Part shown: one piece after another, positions 29,506 to 37,751 of the stretch
Layout of the letters: each line of letters starts with the position of its first letter
Position numbering within the stretch: the first letter of the stretch is position 1
Assembly: GCA_026225215.1 (NCBI GenBank)
Contig: JAMFSI010000012.1
Location: 1 to 62,519, forward strand
Origin: Sphingomonas palustris
Lineage (GTDB): Bacteria; Pseudomonadota; Alphaproteobacteria; Sphingomonadales; Sphingomonadaceae
DNA length: 62,519 nt
Direction: 5' to 3'
Made by a program: the position numbers and the translations under genes
Notes under the pieces: generated by a model
What the model saw: the letters and a program-made list of their open reading frames with translations, nothing else
What the model was told of the DNA's origin: nothing
Database searches by the model: none

Positions 29506-30624
29506 ATGGCCCGCCAGCGCCAGCAGCGCTCGCTGGCGTTCCGCCTGATGGTCATGGTGATCGCCGCAATGACGATCACCTTATGGAGCAATCCGCAGAT
29601 TCTGGGCATGGCGGATGCCAGCCCCGCCGAGGCGGCGACGCTCGCGCCGGGTACCGCGTTGGCGGTCGAACCGATGCCCTTCGAAAAGCCCGGCGAAAGC
29701 TTCCCCGGCTCCGCTTATTACTATGTCGTGCCGGATACGATACCCGCTAATTATTTCAATCCGATACAAGGTGATCTTGCGAGCACGGCGCATGGCGACG
29801 ATGCGAACGGCCCGACCGCATTCGGTGCGCTGGCCAGCGGCGAACCCGGCCCCGCCGCACGCGCGCTGAGGCAAGTGGCCAATCCGATCGATCGGACCCG
29901 GGCGCTGACCTGCCTGACCGCAGCGATCTATTACGAGGCCGCCAGCGAGCCCGACGATGGTCAGCGTGCCGTCGCCCAGGTTGTCCTGAATCGCGTGGCT
30001 CATCCCGCATTTCCCAAGACGGTGTGCGGCGTCGTTTATCAGGGGTCGGAGCGGACCACCGGTTGCCAGTTCACCTTCAGCTGCGACGGTTCACTAGCCC
30101 GCGCGCGCGCGCCGTTCTTCTGGCGCCGGGCCGAGATGGTCGCGCGCGCGGCGCTCGCCGGCTTTGTCTTCACCCCGGTCGGACTGGCCACGCATTATCA
30201 CACTTTCGCGGTGCACCCGGCCTGGGACAGCGCCCTCGATTTCATCGGCCAGATTGGCGCACATCGCTTTTATCGCATGGCCGGCGCGGCCGGAGCGGCG
30301 CCAGCGTTCCACTTTGCCTATGCCGGAGGCGAACCGCTGCCGCAGCCCCATCCACGCAGTACGGCGCCGGCACTGCGCGACACTTCGCCCGATCCGCTGG
30401 CCATCGAACGCGCTTATGACGCCGGGCTGAGGGCTGCGCAGGGCGATCCGCGACAGGTCGGGTTGCTGGCAGCCAAGACCGCAGCCAGTCCGGAACCGGC
30501 TTTTTCCAGCGAAGCCACGCAGCGCGGCGGGGATGCCGCATTCCGCTTGCCGGAACGCAGCGGGGAAAGCGACGTCAAACCCGAATATGTGGCCAGTGGC
30601 CGCTGGATTTCCGAGCCGCAATAG
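29506..30624 (+). CDS. SleB-like cell wall hydrolase
   Basis: 372 residues from ATG 29506; upstream in-frame codons come from the repeat and are not conserved. One N-terminal membrane helix (about 12-32) anchors it. The SleB (hydrolase_2) domain lies near 130-255: CLTAAIYYEAASEPDDGQRAVAQVVLNR (Glu in YYEA is the likely catalytic acid), FPKTVCGVVYQG, CQFTFSCDG. It probably cleaves peptidoglycan in the periplasm. The C-terminal about 110 residues are low in conservation and Ala/Pro-rich. Confidence 0.85.
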   Translation: MARQRQQRSLAFRLMVMVIAAMTITLWSNPQILGMADASPAEAATLAPGTALAVEPMPFEKPGESFPGSAYYYVVPDTIPANYFNPIQGDLASTAHGDDANGPTAFGALASGEPGPAARALRQVANPIDRTRALTCLTAAIYYEAASEPDDGQRAVAQVVLNRVAHPAFPKTVCGVVYQGSERTTGCQFTFSCDGSLARARAPFFWRRAEMVARAALAGFVFTPVGLATHYHTFAVHPAWDSALDFIGQIGAHRFYRMAGAAGAAPAFHFAYAGGEPLPQPHPRSTAPALRDTSPDPLAIERAYDAGLRAAQGDPRQVGLLAAKTAASPEPAFSSEATQRGGDAAFRLPERSGESDVKPEYVASGRWISEPQ

Positions 30625-30716
30625 CCCGTGGCCCCGGGATTGCGGCCCGATCCCACCATGGCGATGACGCCACCTTCATCGCTGCCCCAAGACAGGTTTT
30701 TCCGCAACCTGCCAAA

Positions 30717-30746
30717 TTGACATCCCCCCAGCCCAGCGAGTATTAT
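30717..30746 (+). promoter_or_regulatory. Strong promoter of the desaturase gene
   Basis: Perfect TTGACA (30717-30722) and TATTAT (30741-30746) with an 18-bp spacer, placing the transcript start near 30753, about 58 bases before GTG 30811. Confidence 0.65.
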
Positions 30747-30810
30747 CGATTTATTGACCATGTCACGGGCCTGCTCCATGATCGAATGGTTGCCATCAGG
30801 AGTTGTGGTC

Positions 30811-32007
30811 GTGGGACAGAACCAGCAGGCGAACGGTACAGCGGTTTACCGAGCCGGCGGTAATATGGATCGCGCCGCCCAGGGCAGCCCCCTGGTTGGG
30901 GTTGGCGTGGGTGGCCCGCGCGCGCGCGCGCTCCACATCGAATATGCCGTCCTGTTCTACCTGATGCAGGGCCTCGGTTCGATCCTGGCGATCTGGTGGA
31001 TGTTGACCCATCAGACCGGCTGGGTCGAATGGTCGATGTTCATCACTGGCTATCTGGTCATCAACTTCGGTGTCGGGGTCGGCTATCACCGCTATTTCAC
31101 GCACCATTCATTCGAGACCACCCGCTGGATGCAGACCCTGTTCGCGATCTGCGGACAGATGGCCGCCATGGGATCGATCATCAACTGGGTAGCCGATCAT
31201 CGCCGCCACCACGCCTTCGGCAATGTTCCCGGCGACCCCTACGGGCCCACAGTCGATGGCCACGGGCGCCCGATGTCGGGCTTCAAAAGTTTCTGGATGT
31301 CGCATTTGGGTTGGCTGCACGACAATACCTACAGCGACTGGGCGATCTATGCCAAGGGCATTGCCGATGATCCGGTGCTGCAGTTCTGTCACCGCACCCG
31401 CTATGGCTGGGCGATCGTTTCGATGATCCTGGCCCCGGCGGCATGGGGCTATTTCCTCGGCGGGCCGGAGCACGTCATCGGCACGATCCTGATTGGGGGG
31501 AGCCTGCGGTGCTTCATCTTTTCCAACGGCGTGGCCTTCAACAACAGCCTGGCGCACAAGTTCGGCTATCGCCACTTCGACGAAGACAGCGGCGCGACCA
31601 ACAATTGGTTTTCCGCGCTGCTCACCTTCGGCGATGGCTGGCATAATGCTCATCATGCCGCACCGCGTATTGCCAGCAACCAGGTAACCTGGTGGGAAAT
31701 CGACATTAACGGCTCGACGATCCACGCGATGGAAGCACTCGGCCTGGCCTGGAAGGTGCAGCGGCGCCCCAAGGTCACCGCCAAGGTTCTACCGCGTCAC
31801 ATGCAAAAGATGTTCATTTTCAAGTCTGTTCCGATCGTCGCTGATAGCGAATACCTCGTGGTGCGGCCCGCCGGAGGGACGCCGACCAGTGCAGGCGGCG
31901 GCATGCTGTTTGCCGACAAATCCTCGCCAGAGGAGCAACTCATGGTGCCGGCTGCCAACAGCGCAGTGGACACGATGGAGAAGTCCGCAGCCTTAAGAAG
32001 CCAATGA
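30811..32007 (+). CDS. Membrane fatty-acid (acyl-CoA delta-9 type) desaturase
   Basis: 398 residues from GTG 30811, chosen because AGGAG lies eight bases upstream and a strong promoter precedes it; ATG 30778 is the alternative. The three di-iron His boxes are present: HRYFTHHSF (HxxxxH), HRRHHAF (HxxHH) and HNAHHAAP (HxxHH). Hydrophobic pairs flank them, as in delta-9 desaturases. It introduces a cis double bond into saturated acyl chains, tuning membrane fluidity. The C-terminal about 80 residues are hydrophilic. Confidence 0.88.
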   Translation: MGQNQQANGTAVYRAGGNMDRAAQGSPLVGVGVGGPRARALHIEYAVLFYLMQGLGSILAIWWMLTHQTGWVEWSMFITGYLVINFGVGVGYHRYFTHHSFETTRWMQTLFAICGQMAAMGSIINWVADHRRHHAFGNVPGDPYGPTVDGHGRPMSGFKSFWMSHLGWLHDNTYSDWAIYAKGIADDPVLQFCHRTRYGWAIVSMILAPAAWGYFLGGPEHVIGTILIGGSLRCFIFSNGVAFNNSLAHKFGYRHFDEDSGATNNWFSALLTFGDGWHNAHHAAPRIASNQVTWWEIDINGSTIHAMEALGLAWKVQRRPKVTAKVLPRHMQKMFIFKSVPIVADSEYLVVRPAGGTPTSAGGGMLFADKSSPEEQLMVPAANSAVDTMEKSAALRSQ

Positions 32008-32363
32008 CCTCAGCGCGGGGACTCATCGGGGGATGGGTTCGCGCCTGCCGCTTTTTGGCAGGAATGACGGTTCCTATTTGGGCTTTCGCCAGTTTCTCAT
32101 GCAGGACTGCTGCGTCGTAGCGCTTGCAGCGGTCCATCGATCATATCAGTGAGCTTGGAGCGTCGCATCAAATGATGCGACAACAACAACAACCAAGTCT
32201 AGGCCAAAATCCTCGACATCGGGCCTCGTCCCGGGGTCGGGGCAAAGCCAGATTTTAACTTATGGGCCCAAAAACGTAACCATACCGCATCACTGATGCT
32301 TAGCCACTCGCGCGATACCATAGGCCATCCCGTTCGAATATCGCCACTGGAGCGCCCGCCTTT
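32008..32363. other. Intergenic region after the desaturase
   Basis: 356 bp with no supported gene. A hairpin CCTGCC/GGCAGG near 32046-32066 may end the desaturase transcript. A perfect GTCGCATCA / TGATGCGAC hairpin at 32162-32181 resembles part of the repeat at 32673-32777 and is followed by AACAACAACAAC. The remainder shows only short GC-rich inversions. Confidence 0.45.
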
Positions 32364-32675
32364 ATGTCCGTTCGCATCGCAGTTGGCAGCCACCAAGAGT
32401 GTGCCGTCGTCACCCGGGCCTTGACGATGCCGCAGATCCGGGTGCCAGCCAATGACCAGGATGATTGCCGCACTCGCGAACTGCCACTGCGCGAGGCTTT
32501 GCTCCATTTTGCCGCACATGGACTCAGCGCAGCCGAACGTGCGCGCGAAAAAGCAGAGCGGTGTTTTTTCGCCGGCAATCGCCGGGATTATTTGCACTGG
32601 ATGGAAATCTGCCGGGTGCTCGATCGCCGCATGGCCGATTTCGCGAGCCGATCGAGCATCCTCGACCGACGCTAG
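32364..32675 (+). CDS. Small conserved hypothetical protein
   Basis: 103 residues from ATG 32364 (ATG 32427 would give 82). The helical C-terminal half, LREALLHFAAHGLSAAERAREKAERCFFAGNRRDYLHWMEICRVLDRRMA in outline, has the Ala/Glu/Arg pattern of a small protein I have seen often in sphingomonads, with no known role. No membrane segment or signal peptide. A terminator overlaps its stop codon, so it is a single-gene unit or the last gene of one. Confidence 0.6.
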   Translation: MSVRIAVGSHQECAVVTRALTMPQIRVPANDQDDCRTRELPLREALLHFAAHGLSAAERAREKAERCFFAGNRRDYLHWMEICRVLDRRMADFASRSSILDRR

Positions 32676-32777
32676 AGCGGGCAGCGTGATATGTGAACAC
32701 GCTGCCCGCTCTAAACTTTTGTTGTCGCATCGTTCAATGCGAAAAACCGGTGCCCACTTTTTCGCACGATGCTCTAA
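32673..32777. repeat. TAGAGC-bounded palindromic repeat
   Basis: About 105 bp bounded by TAGAGC and GCTCTA. The first half is the perfect 15-bp hairpin listed as a terminator. The second half is GCGAAAAACCGGTGCCCAC and TTTTTCGCACGATGCTCTA, wording widespread in intergenic DNA of alphaproteobacteria. Its left end overlaps the stop codon of the small hypothetical gene. Confidence 0.65.
32674..32712 (+). terminator. Strong terminator hairpin after the small hypothetical gene
   Basis: A perfect 15-bp stem, 32674-32688 with 32698-32712, around a 9-base loop, followed by AAACTTTTGTT. It starts inside the stop codon of the preceding gene. Confidence 0.7.
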
Positions 32778-33050
32778 GCTGCTTCCAGCGTTAACTTCGG
32801 CTCGCCGCCGTGATTAAACCCGGGCGGAGCCTGCGCCCCCTGCATGGGACGCTCGCACCCTGGAACCCGATAAAATTAGTCCGCTCAGCAACCATAACCA
32901 ATGGGTTGGAAGGTTCCCGGTGGCGGATGCTCCGGCATGCAACGGGTTACAACCAATTACAGTGACATCGCCGTTAACCAATCGGTGATACAAGCAGTTT
33001 AACGAGAGAGGAAGCCAAGGAGCCCGGCCATTTTCCGCTTTCGAAACACC
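32778..33050. other. Leader region of the GGDEF-EAL gene
   Basis: With the repeat before it, this makes a 375-bp gene-free gap. It contains several TTAAC/GTTAA words (near 32790, 32973, 32999) but no TTAA-N7-TTAA CtrA site. No clear -35/-10 pair was picked out. Confidence 0.35.
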
Positions 33051-34973
33051 ATGCGACGCGCGCTTTCGCAAAACTCGCTGGATTTGCGGGTTCGCCAGGT
33101 GCTGGTCGAAACTTTATATACTCAACCCAGCAGTTTGTTGCTGGGCGGTATCTGCGGCATCCTGACCGCCTGGGGCGCAGCGGCGCAATCTGCAAATTCC
33201 GCCTTGGCGGCCAGCGCTGCCGCCCTGACCGTCATCGCCATTTCGCGCGTCGTAATGGCATGGTTACTGCCCCGGCTGAAGTCCCACGACTCCCGCCTTC
33301 TGGAAATACTCTACGAGGCAGGCGCATTTAGCTATTCGGCTATCTGCGGACTGATGGCCGCCCAAACCCTTTTCCTGCATGCGCCGCCAACCGTCTGCAC
33401 CTTGATGTTGGGCAATGCCATCGCGTATGGCGTGGCCATTGCCGCGCGCAATGCCGGCCGTCCGGCGATTGCGATCGGCCAGACTTTCCTGGCGCTCGCA
33501 CCGGTGATTTTCGCCTGCGCATGCCAAAGCGATCCGTCGCTTCGCATCCTGGCCTTCTCGCTGGTGATGCTGCTGCCCGCAATGGCATCGGTAACGCTCA
33601 ATACCTTCCGCGTCCTGCGCGATTCGATCACCGCCGCCGAGACCAGCAAGCGCCTGGCTGACAAGATGCAGGATCTCGCGCGTACTGACGTGGTCACCGG
33701 GCTGCTCAACCGCGCCGGCCTCAATCACCATCTCGTCGAGCGGCTGATGGCGATCGGCCCCGAAGACAAGCTGGCCTTGTTCTGGCTCGATCTCGATCGC
33801 TTCAAGGAAGTGAACGACACTCTCGGGCATCAAGTGGGCGACCGGTTGCTGGCCGAGGTTGCGACTCGGCTCAAGGCGCGCTCGCCCGCAGGCGCCTGCG
33901 TCGCGCGTTTTGGCGGCGATGAATTCATTGTCGCCTGCGAAGTGAAAGACCGTCGCGAGACCGAACTGCTGGCGAACGGTCTGCTCGACGAGATCACCCG
34001 GCCGATCCGGATCGACGACGATAGACTGGAAATCGCCAGTTCGATCGGCATCGCCATCCTGCCCGATGACGGCGCCGATCTCGATACGGTGATGCAGGGG
34101 GCGGATCTCGCGCTGTATCATTCAAAGGTCAACGGCCGGAAGCAGTTAAGCTTCTTCGCGCCGTCGATGACGCGCAATCTCGTTCGCCGCAAGGAGATCG
34201 AGGCCGAATTGCGCGTCGCGCTGCAGCGCGATGAATTGTCGGTGTTCTTCCAGCCCATCATCGATCTGGAAACCGGACGGATTCGCGCGTTCGAATCACT
34301 GGTGCGCTGGTTCCATCCCGAAAAGGGCGAGTTACGCCCCGACGAATTCATCCCCGTGGCCGAGGAAAGCGGAGCGATCATCACGCTCGGCAACTGGATC
34401 ACCGCCCAGGCGGCGCAATGCGCGGCCGGATGGCCACCCGAGGTCACCATCGCGGTCAACCTCTCGCCACTGCAGATTCGGGCTCCCGGCGCAGCGCTCG
34501 GCATTCTCAATGCTCTGCGCGAAGCAAAGCTCGATCCCCGCCGGCTCGAACTGGAAATCACCGAGACGGTGCTGCTCGAACACAGCGCCAATACCGAAGC
34601 CTTCATGGCCGAACTCGCCAATGTCGGCGTCCGCTTCGCGCTCGACGATTTCGGCACCGGCTATTCCTCGCTCAGCTATCTCAACAAATATCCGTTCAGC
34701 AAGATCAAGGTCGACCGCAGCTTCGTCTCGGGCTCGAGCGCGGGCATGAAAAGCGACGCGATCATCCGCGCGGTCTCGGGCATGGCCTCGACGCTGGGGA
34801 TGGAGGTCGTCGCCGAAGGGCTCGAAACGCTGGAGCAGGTCGAAGCGGTGCGCAAAGCCGGCTGTACCCTGGGCCAAGGCTATTATTTCAGCCGCGCCGT
34901 CCCCGATTACCTGGCAACCATGCTGCTCGCCCAGGAACGCGAGCAAAGCGGTGTGAGCCTGCGGCGCGCCTGA
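33051..34973 (+). CDS. Membrane GGDEF-EAL c-di-GMP protein
   Basis: 640 residues. Five or six N-terminal membrane helices (about 25-195) form an unnamed sensor region, then a GGDEF domain (about 212-375; RTDVVTGLLNRAG, ARFGGDEFIVA intact) and an EAL domain (about 390-630). EAL reads ESL; other key positions are conserved (NLSPLQIR, ITETVL, DDFGTGYSSLSYL, KVDRSF, EGLE, GQGYYFSR). It may make and/or break c-di-GMP. It is not next to an obvious partner; the interrupted GAF-GGDEF-EAL gene is a distant second member of this class in the window. Confidence 0.9.
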   Translation: MRRALSQNSLDLRVRQVLVETLYTQPSSLLLGGICGILTAWGAAAQSANSALAASAAALTVIAISRVVMAWLLPRLKSHDSRLLEILYEAGAFSYSAICGLMAAQTLFLHAPPTVCTLMLGNAIAYGVAIAARNAGRPAIAIGQTFLALAPVIFACACQSDPSLRILAFSLVMLLPAMASVTLNTFRVLRDSITAAETSKRLADKMQDLARTDVVTGLLNRAGLNHHLVERLMAIGPEDKLALFWLDLDRFKEVNDTLGHQVGDRLLAEVATRLKARSPAGACVARFGGDEFIVACEVKDRRETELLANGLLDEITRPIRIDDDRLEIASSIGIAILPDDGADLDTVMQGADLALYHSKVNGRKQLSFFAPSMTRNLVRRKEIEAELRVALQRDELSVFFQPIIDLETGRIRAFESLVRWFHPEKGELRPDEFIPVAEESGAIITLGNWITAQAAQCAAGWPPEVTIAVNLSPLQIRAPGAALGILNALREAKLDPRRLELEITETVLLEHSANTEAFMAELANVGVRFALDDFGTGYSSLSYLNKYPFSKIKVDRSFVSGSSAGMKSDAIIRAVSGMASTLGMEVVAEGLETLEQVEAVRKAGCTLGQGYYFSRAVPDYLATMLLAQEREQSGVSLRRA

Positions 34974-35243
34974 TAAAGCGTAAATCCACAGGTCAGACAG
35001 AAGCCGAGAGCCCTCGCTGTTCGAACCTATGCTACTGCGAACCATTTGCAAAATTACCTTGAATCGCAGTGTTTTCCTGCCTTGCAATACGCGGCGGGGA
35101 GGAATAGGGCGCTTGCCAAGTCAACTCGATTACCCAGTAAGGGTAGCCTGCGCGCTTGCGGGACTGTGCCGGCAAACCTGATCAATCCGTGCTGCCGAGC
35201 GGTCAATTCCGTCTGGCAAGCCCCGCAGCAGCATAAGGATTAA

Positions 35244-36215
<972 letters not shown>

Positions 36216-36226
36216 TCGCCTCATCC

Positions 36227-36296
36227 GTCACCCCGGCGAAGGCCGGGGCCCAGGCCCGCGGTTGGAACTGGATACCGGCCTTCGCCGGTATGACAA
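36227..36296. repeat. GGCCTTCGCCGG palindrome, copy 1
   Basis: GTCACCCCGGCGAAGGCCGG (from 36227) and inverted ATACCGGCCTTCGCCGGTAT (to about 36294) around about 28 bp. It lies between mdh and the GIY-YIG gene. A very common intergenic repeat in sphingomonads. Confidence 0.85.
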
Positions 36297-36317
36297 ATTA
36301 GGCTCGCGTGACGCGAA

Positions 36318-36650
36318 ATGGGCAAATGTGGTTATGTCTACATCATGGCCAGCAAGCGCAACGGCACTTTATATATCGGAGTAACAAGCGATCTCATACG
36401 CCGGGTGTGGCAACACAAACATGGCACGTTCGATGGTTTCACCAAGCGATACGGCTGCAAGGTGCTGGTTTGGTACTCGACTTGTGACCGCATTGAAGAT
36501 GCCATCCGGCGCGAGAAGCAGATGAAAGAATGGCAGCGCGCCTGGAAACTGCGCGTGATTGAAGAAAGCAACCCGGGCTGGGACGACCTGTTCGAGCCCC
36601 TGTTTGGAACACTGGACCCCGGCCTTCGCCGGGGTGACGAAAAGGAATAG
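36318..36650 (+). CDS. GIY-YIG nuclease-domain protein (UPF0213/YhbQ type)
   Basis: 110 residues. The GIY-YIG core is [32 protein letters not shown] (two strands and the catalytic Arg), followed by the conserved Glu in [17 protein letters not shown]. The last about 15 residues ([13 protein letters not shown]) are encoded by a palindromic repeat. With repeat copy 1 just upstream, the gene is bracketed by copies of one repeat. It separates mdh from sucD. Function of the family is uncertain; structure-specific DNA cleavage is likely. Confidence 0.85.
   Translation: MGKCGYVYIMASKRNGTLYIGVTSDLIRRVWQHKHGTFDGFTKRYGCKVLVWYSTCDRIEDAIRREKQMKEWQRAWKLRVIEESNPGWDDLFEPLFGTLDPGLRRGDEKE
36611..36638. repeat. 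GGCCTTCGCCGG palindrome, copy 2 (inside a coding region)
   Basis: GGACCCCGGCCTTCGCCGGG followed by GTGAC matches one half of copy 1 and encodes LDPGLRRGD at the end of the GIY-YIG protein, 20 bp before the sucD start. Confidence 0.85.
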
Positions 36651-36657
36651 CAGTTCG

Positions 36658-37548
36658 ATGTCCATCCTCGTCGACAAGAACACCAAAGTCATCACCCAGG
36701 GCATGACCGGCAAGACCGGCGAATTCCATACCCAGGCAGCGCTCGATTACGGCACGCAGATGGTCGCCGGCGTTACCCCCGGCAAAGGCGGCATCACGCA
36801 TATCGGCCTGCCTCAGTTCGACACCGTCGCCGAGGCCAAGGCCGCGACCGGCGCCACTGCCTCGTGCATCTATGTGCCGCCGCCAGGTGCTGCCGATGCG
36901 ATCCTCGAAGCGATCGATGCCGGTATCGAACTGATCGTCTGCATTACCGAAGGCATTCCGGTGCTCGACATGGTGCGGGTGAAGCGCGCTCTTACCGGCA
37001 GCAATTCACGCCTCATCGGGCCGAACTGCCCCGGTGTGCTGACTCCCAACGAATGCAAGATCGGCATCATGCCGGGCGCGATCTTCAACAAGGGCTCGGT
37101 CGGCGTCGTCAGCCGTTCGGGTACCCTGACCTATGAAGCCGTGCATCAAACCACCATGGTCGGCCTCGGCCAGACCACCGCGGTCGGCATCGGCGGCGAT
37201 CCGGTCAACGGCACCAATTTCATCGACGTGCTCGAACTGTTCCTCGCCGACGAGGCCACCACCTCGATCATCATGATCGGCGAAATCGGCGGCAGCGCCG
37301 AGGAAGAGGCTGCACAGTTCCTCAAGGACGAGGCCAAGCGTGGCCGCAAGAAGCCGATGGTCGGCTTCATCGCCGGGCGCACCGCCCCGCCGGGGCGGCG
37401 CATGGGCCATGCCGGCGCGATCGTGTCGGGCGGCCAGGGCGGCGCGGAGGACAAGATTGCGGCGATGGAATCGGCGGGCATCCGCGTTTCGCCCTCACCG
37501 AGCGAGTTGGGCACCACGCTGGCGGCGCTGATCAAAGAAATCGCCTGA
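36658..37548 (+). CDS. sucD: Succinyl-CoA ligase subunit alpha
   Basis: 296 residues from ATG 36658. CoA-binding [22 protein letters not shown]; active-site His in [14 protein letters not shown], phosphorylated during turnover; [12 protein letters not shown]. Interconverts succinyl-CoA and succinate with NTP formation. Its obligate partner sucC is neither upstream nor elsewhere in the window. The next gene is sucA, 203 bp on. Confidence 0.96.
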   Translation: MSILVDKNTKVITQGMTGKTGEFHTQAALDYGTQMVAGVTPGKGGITHIGLPQFDTVAEAKAATGATASCIYVPPPGAADAILEAIDAGIELIVCITEGIPVLDMVRVKRALTGSNSRLIGPNCPGVLTPNECKIGIMPGAIFNKGSVGVVSRSGTLTYEAVHQTTMVGLGQTTAVGIGGDPVNGTNFIDVLELFLADEATTSIIMIGEIGGSAEEEAAQFLKDEAKRGRKKPMVGFIAGRTAPPGRRMGHAGAIVSGGQGGAEDKIAAMESAGIRVSPSPSELGTTLAALIKEIA

Positions 37549-37751
37549 GAAAAATAGTCGAAGGAAATAGCCTGGGGCTGGCAGCAAGCTGGGGTTAACC
37601 ATAACCCGCTAATAGAGGCCCGGCAAAAGCGATGTGCGGTTTTGTCATTTCATTCTCGTATGAAGAACGGCGCTGTTTAGCGATTGCGCCGGGCAAATAA
37701 GCATTTCGCGGGTTGCGCCGGAGACCTCCTCCGGCGCGGAAAGGTCTCATC

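Noticed and set aside
30915..30932. CG-alternating run in the desaturase gene as Z-DNA or a regulatory repeat
   Set aside because: It encodes in-frame Pro-Arg-Ala-Arg-Ala and is a usual by-product of high GC; no further signal.
36611..36650. Treating the palindrome half at the GIY-YIG end as proof that the gene is truncated
   Set aside because: The nuclease core is complete before it; the tail may be added rather than replacing anything.
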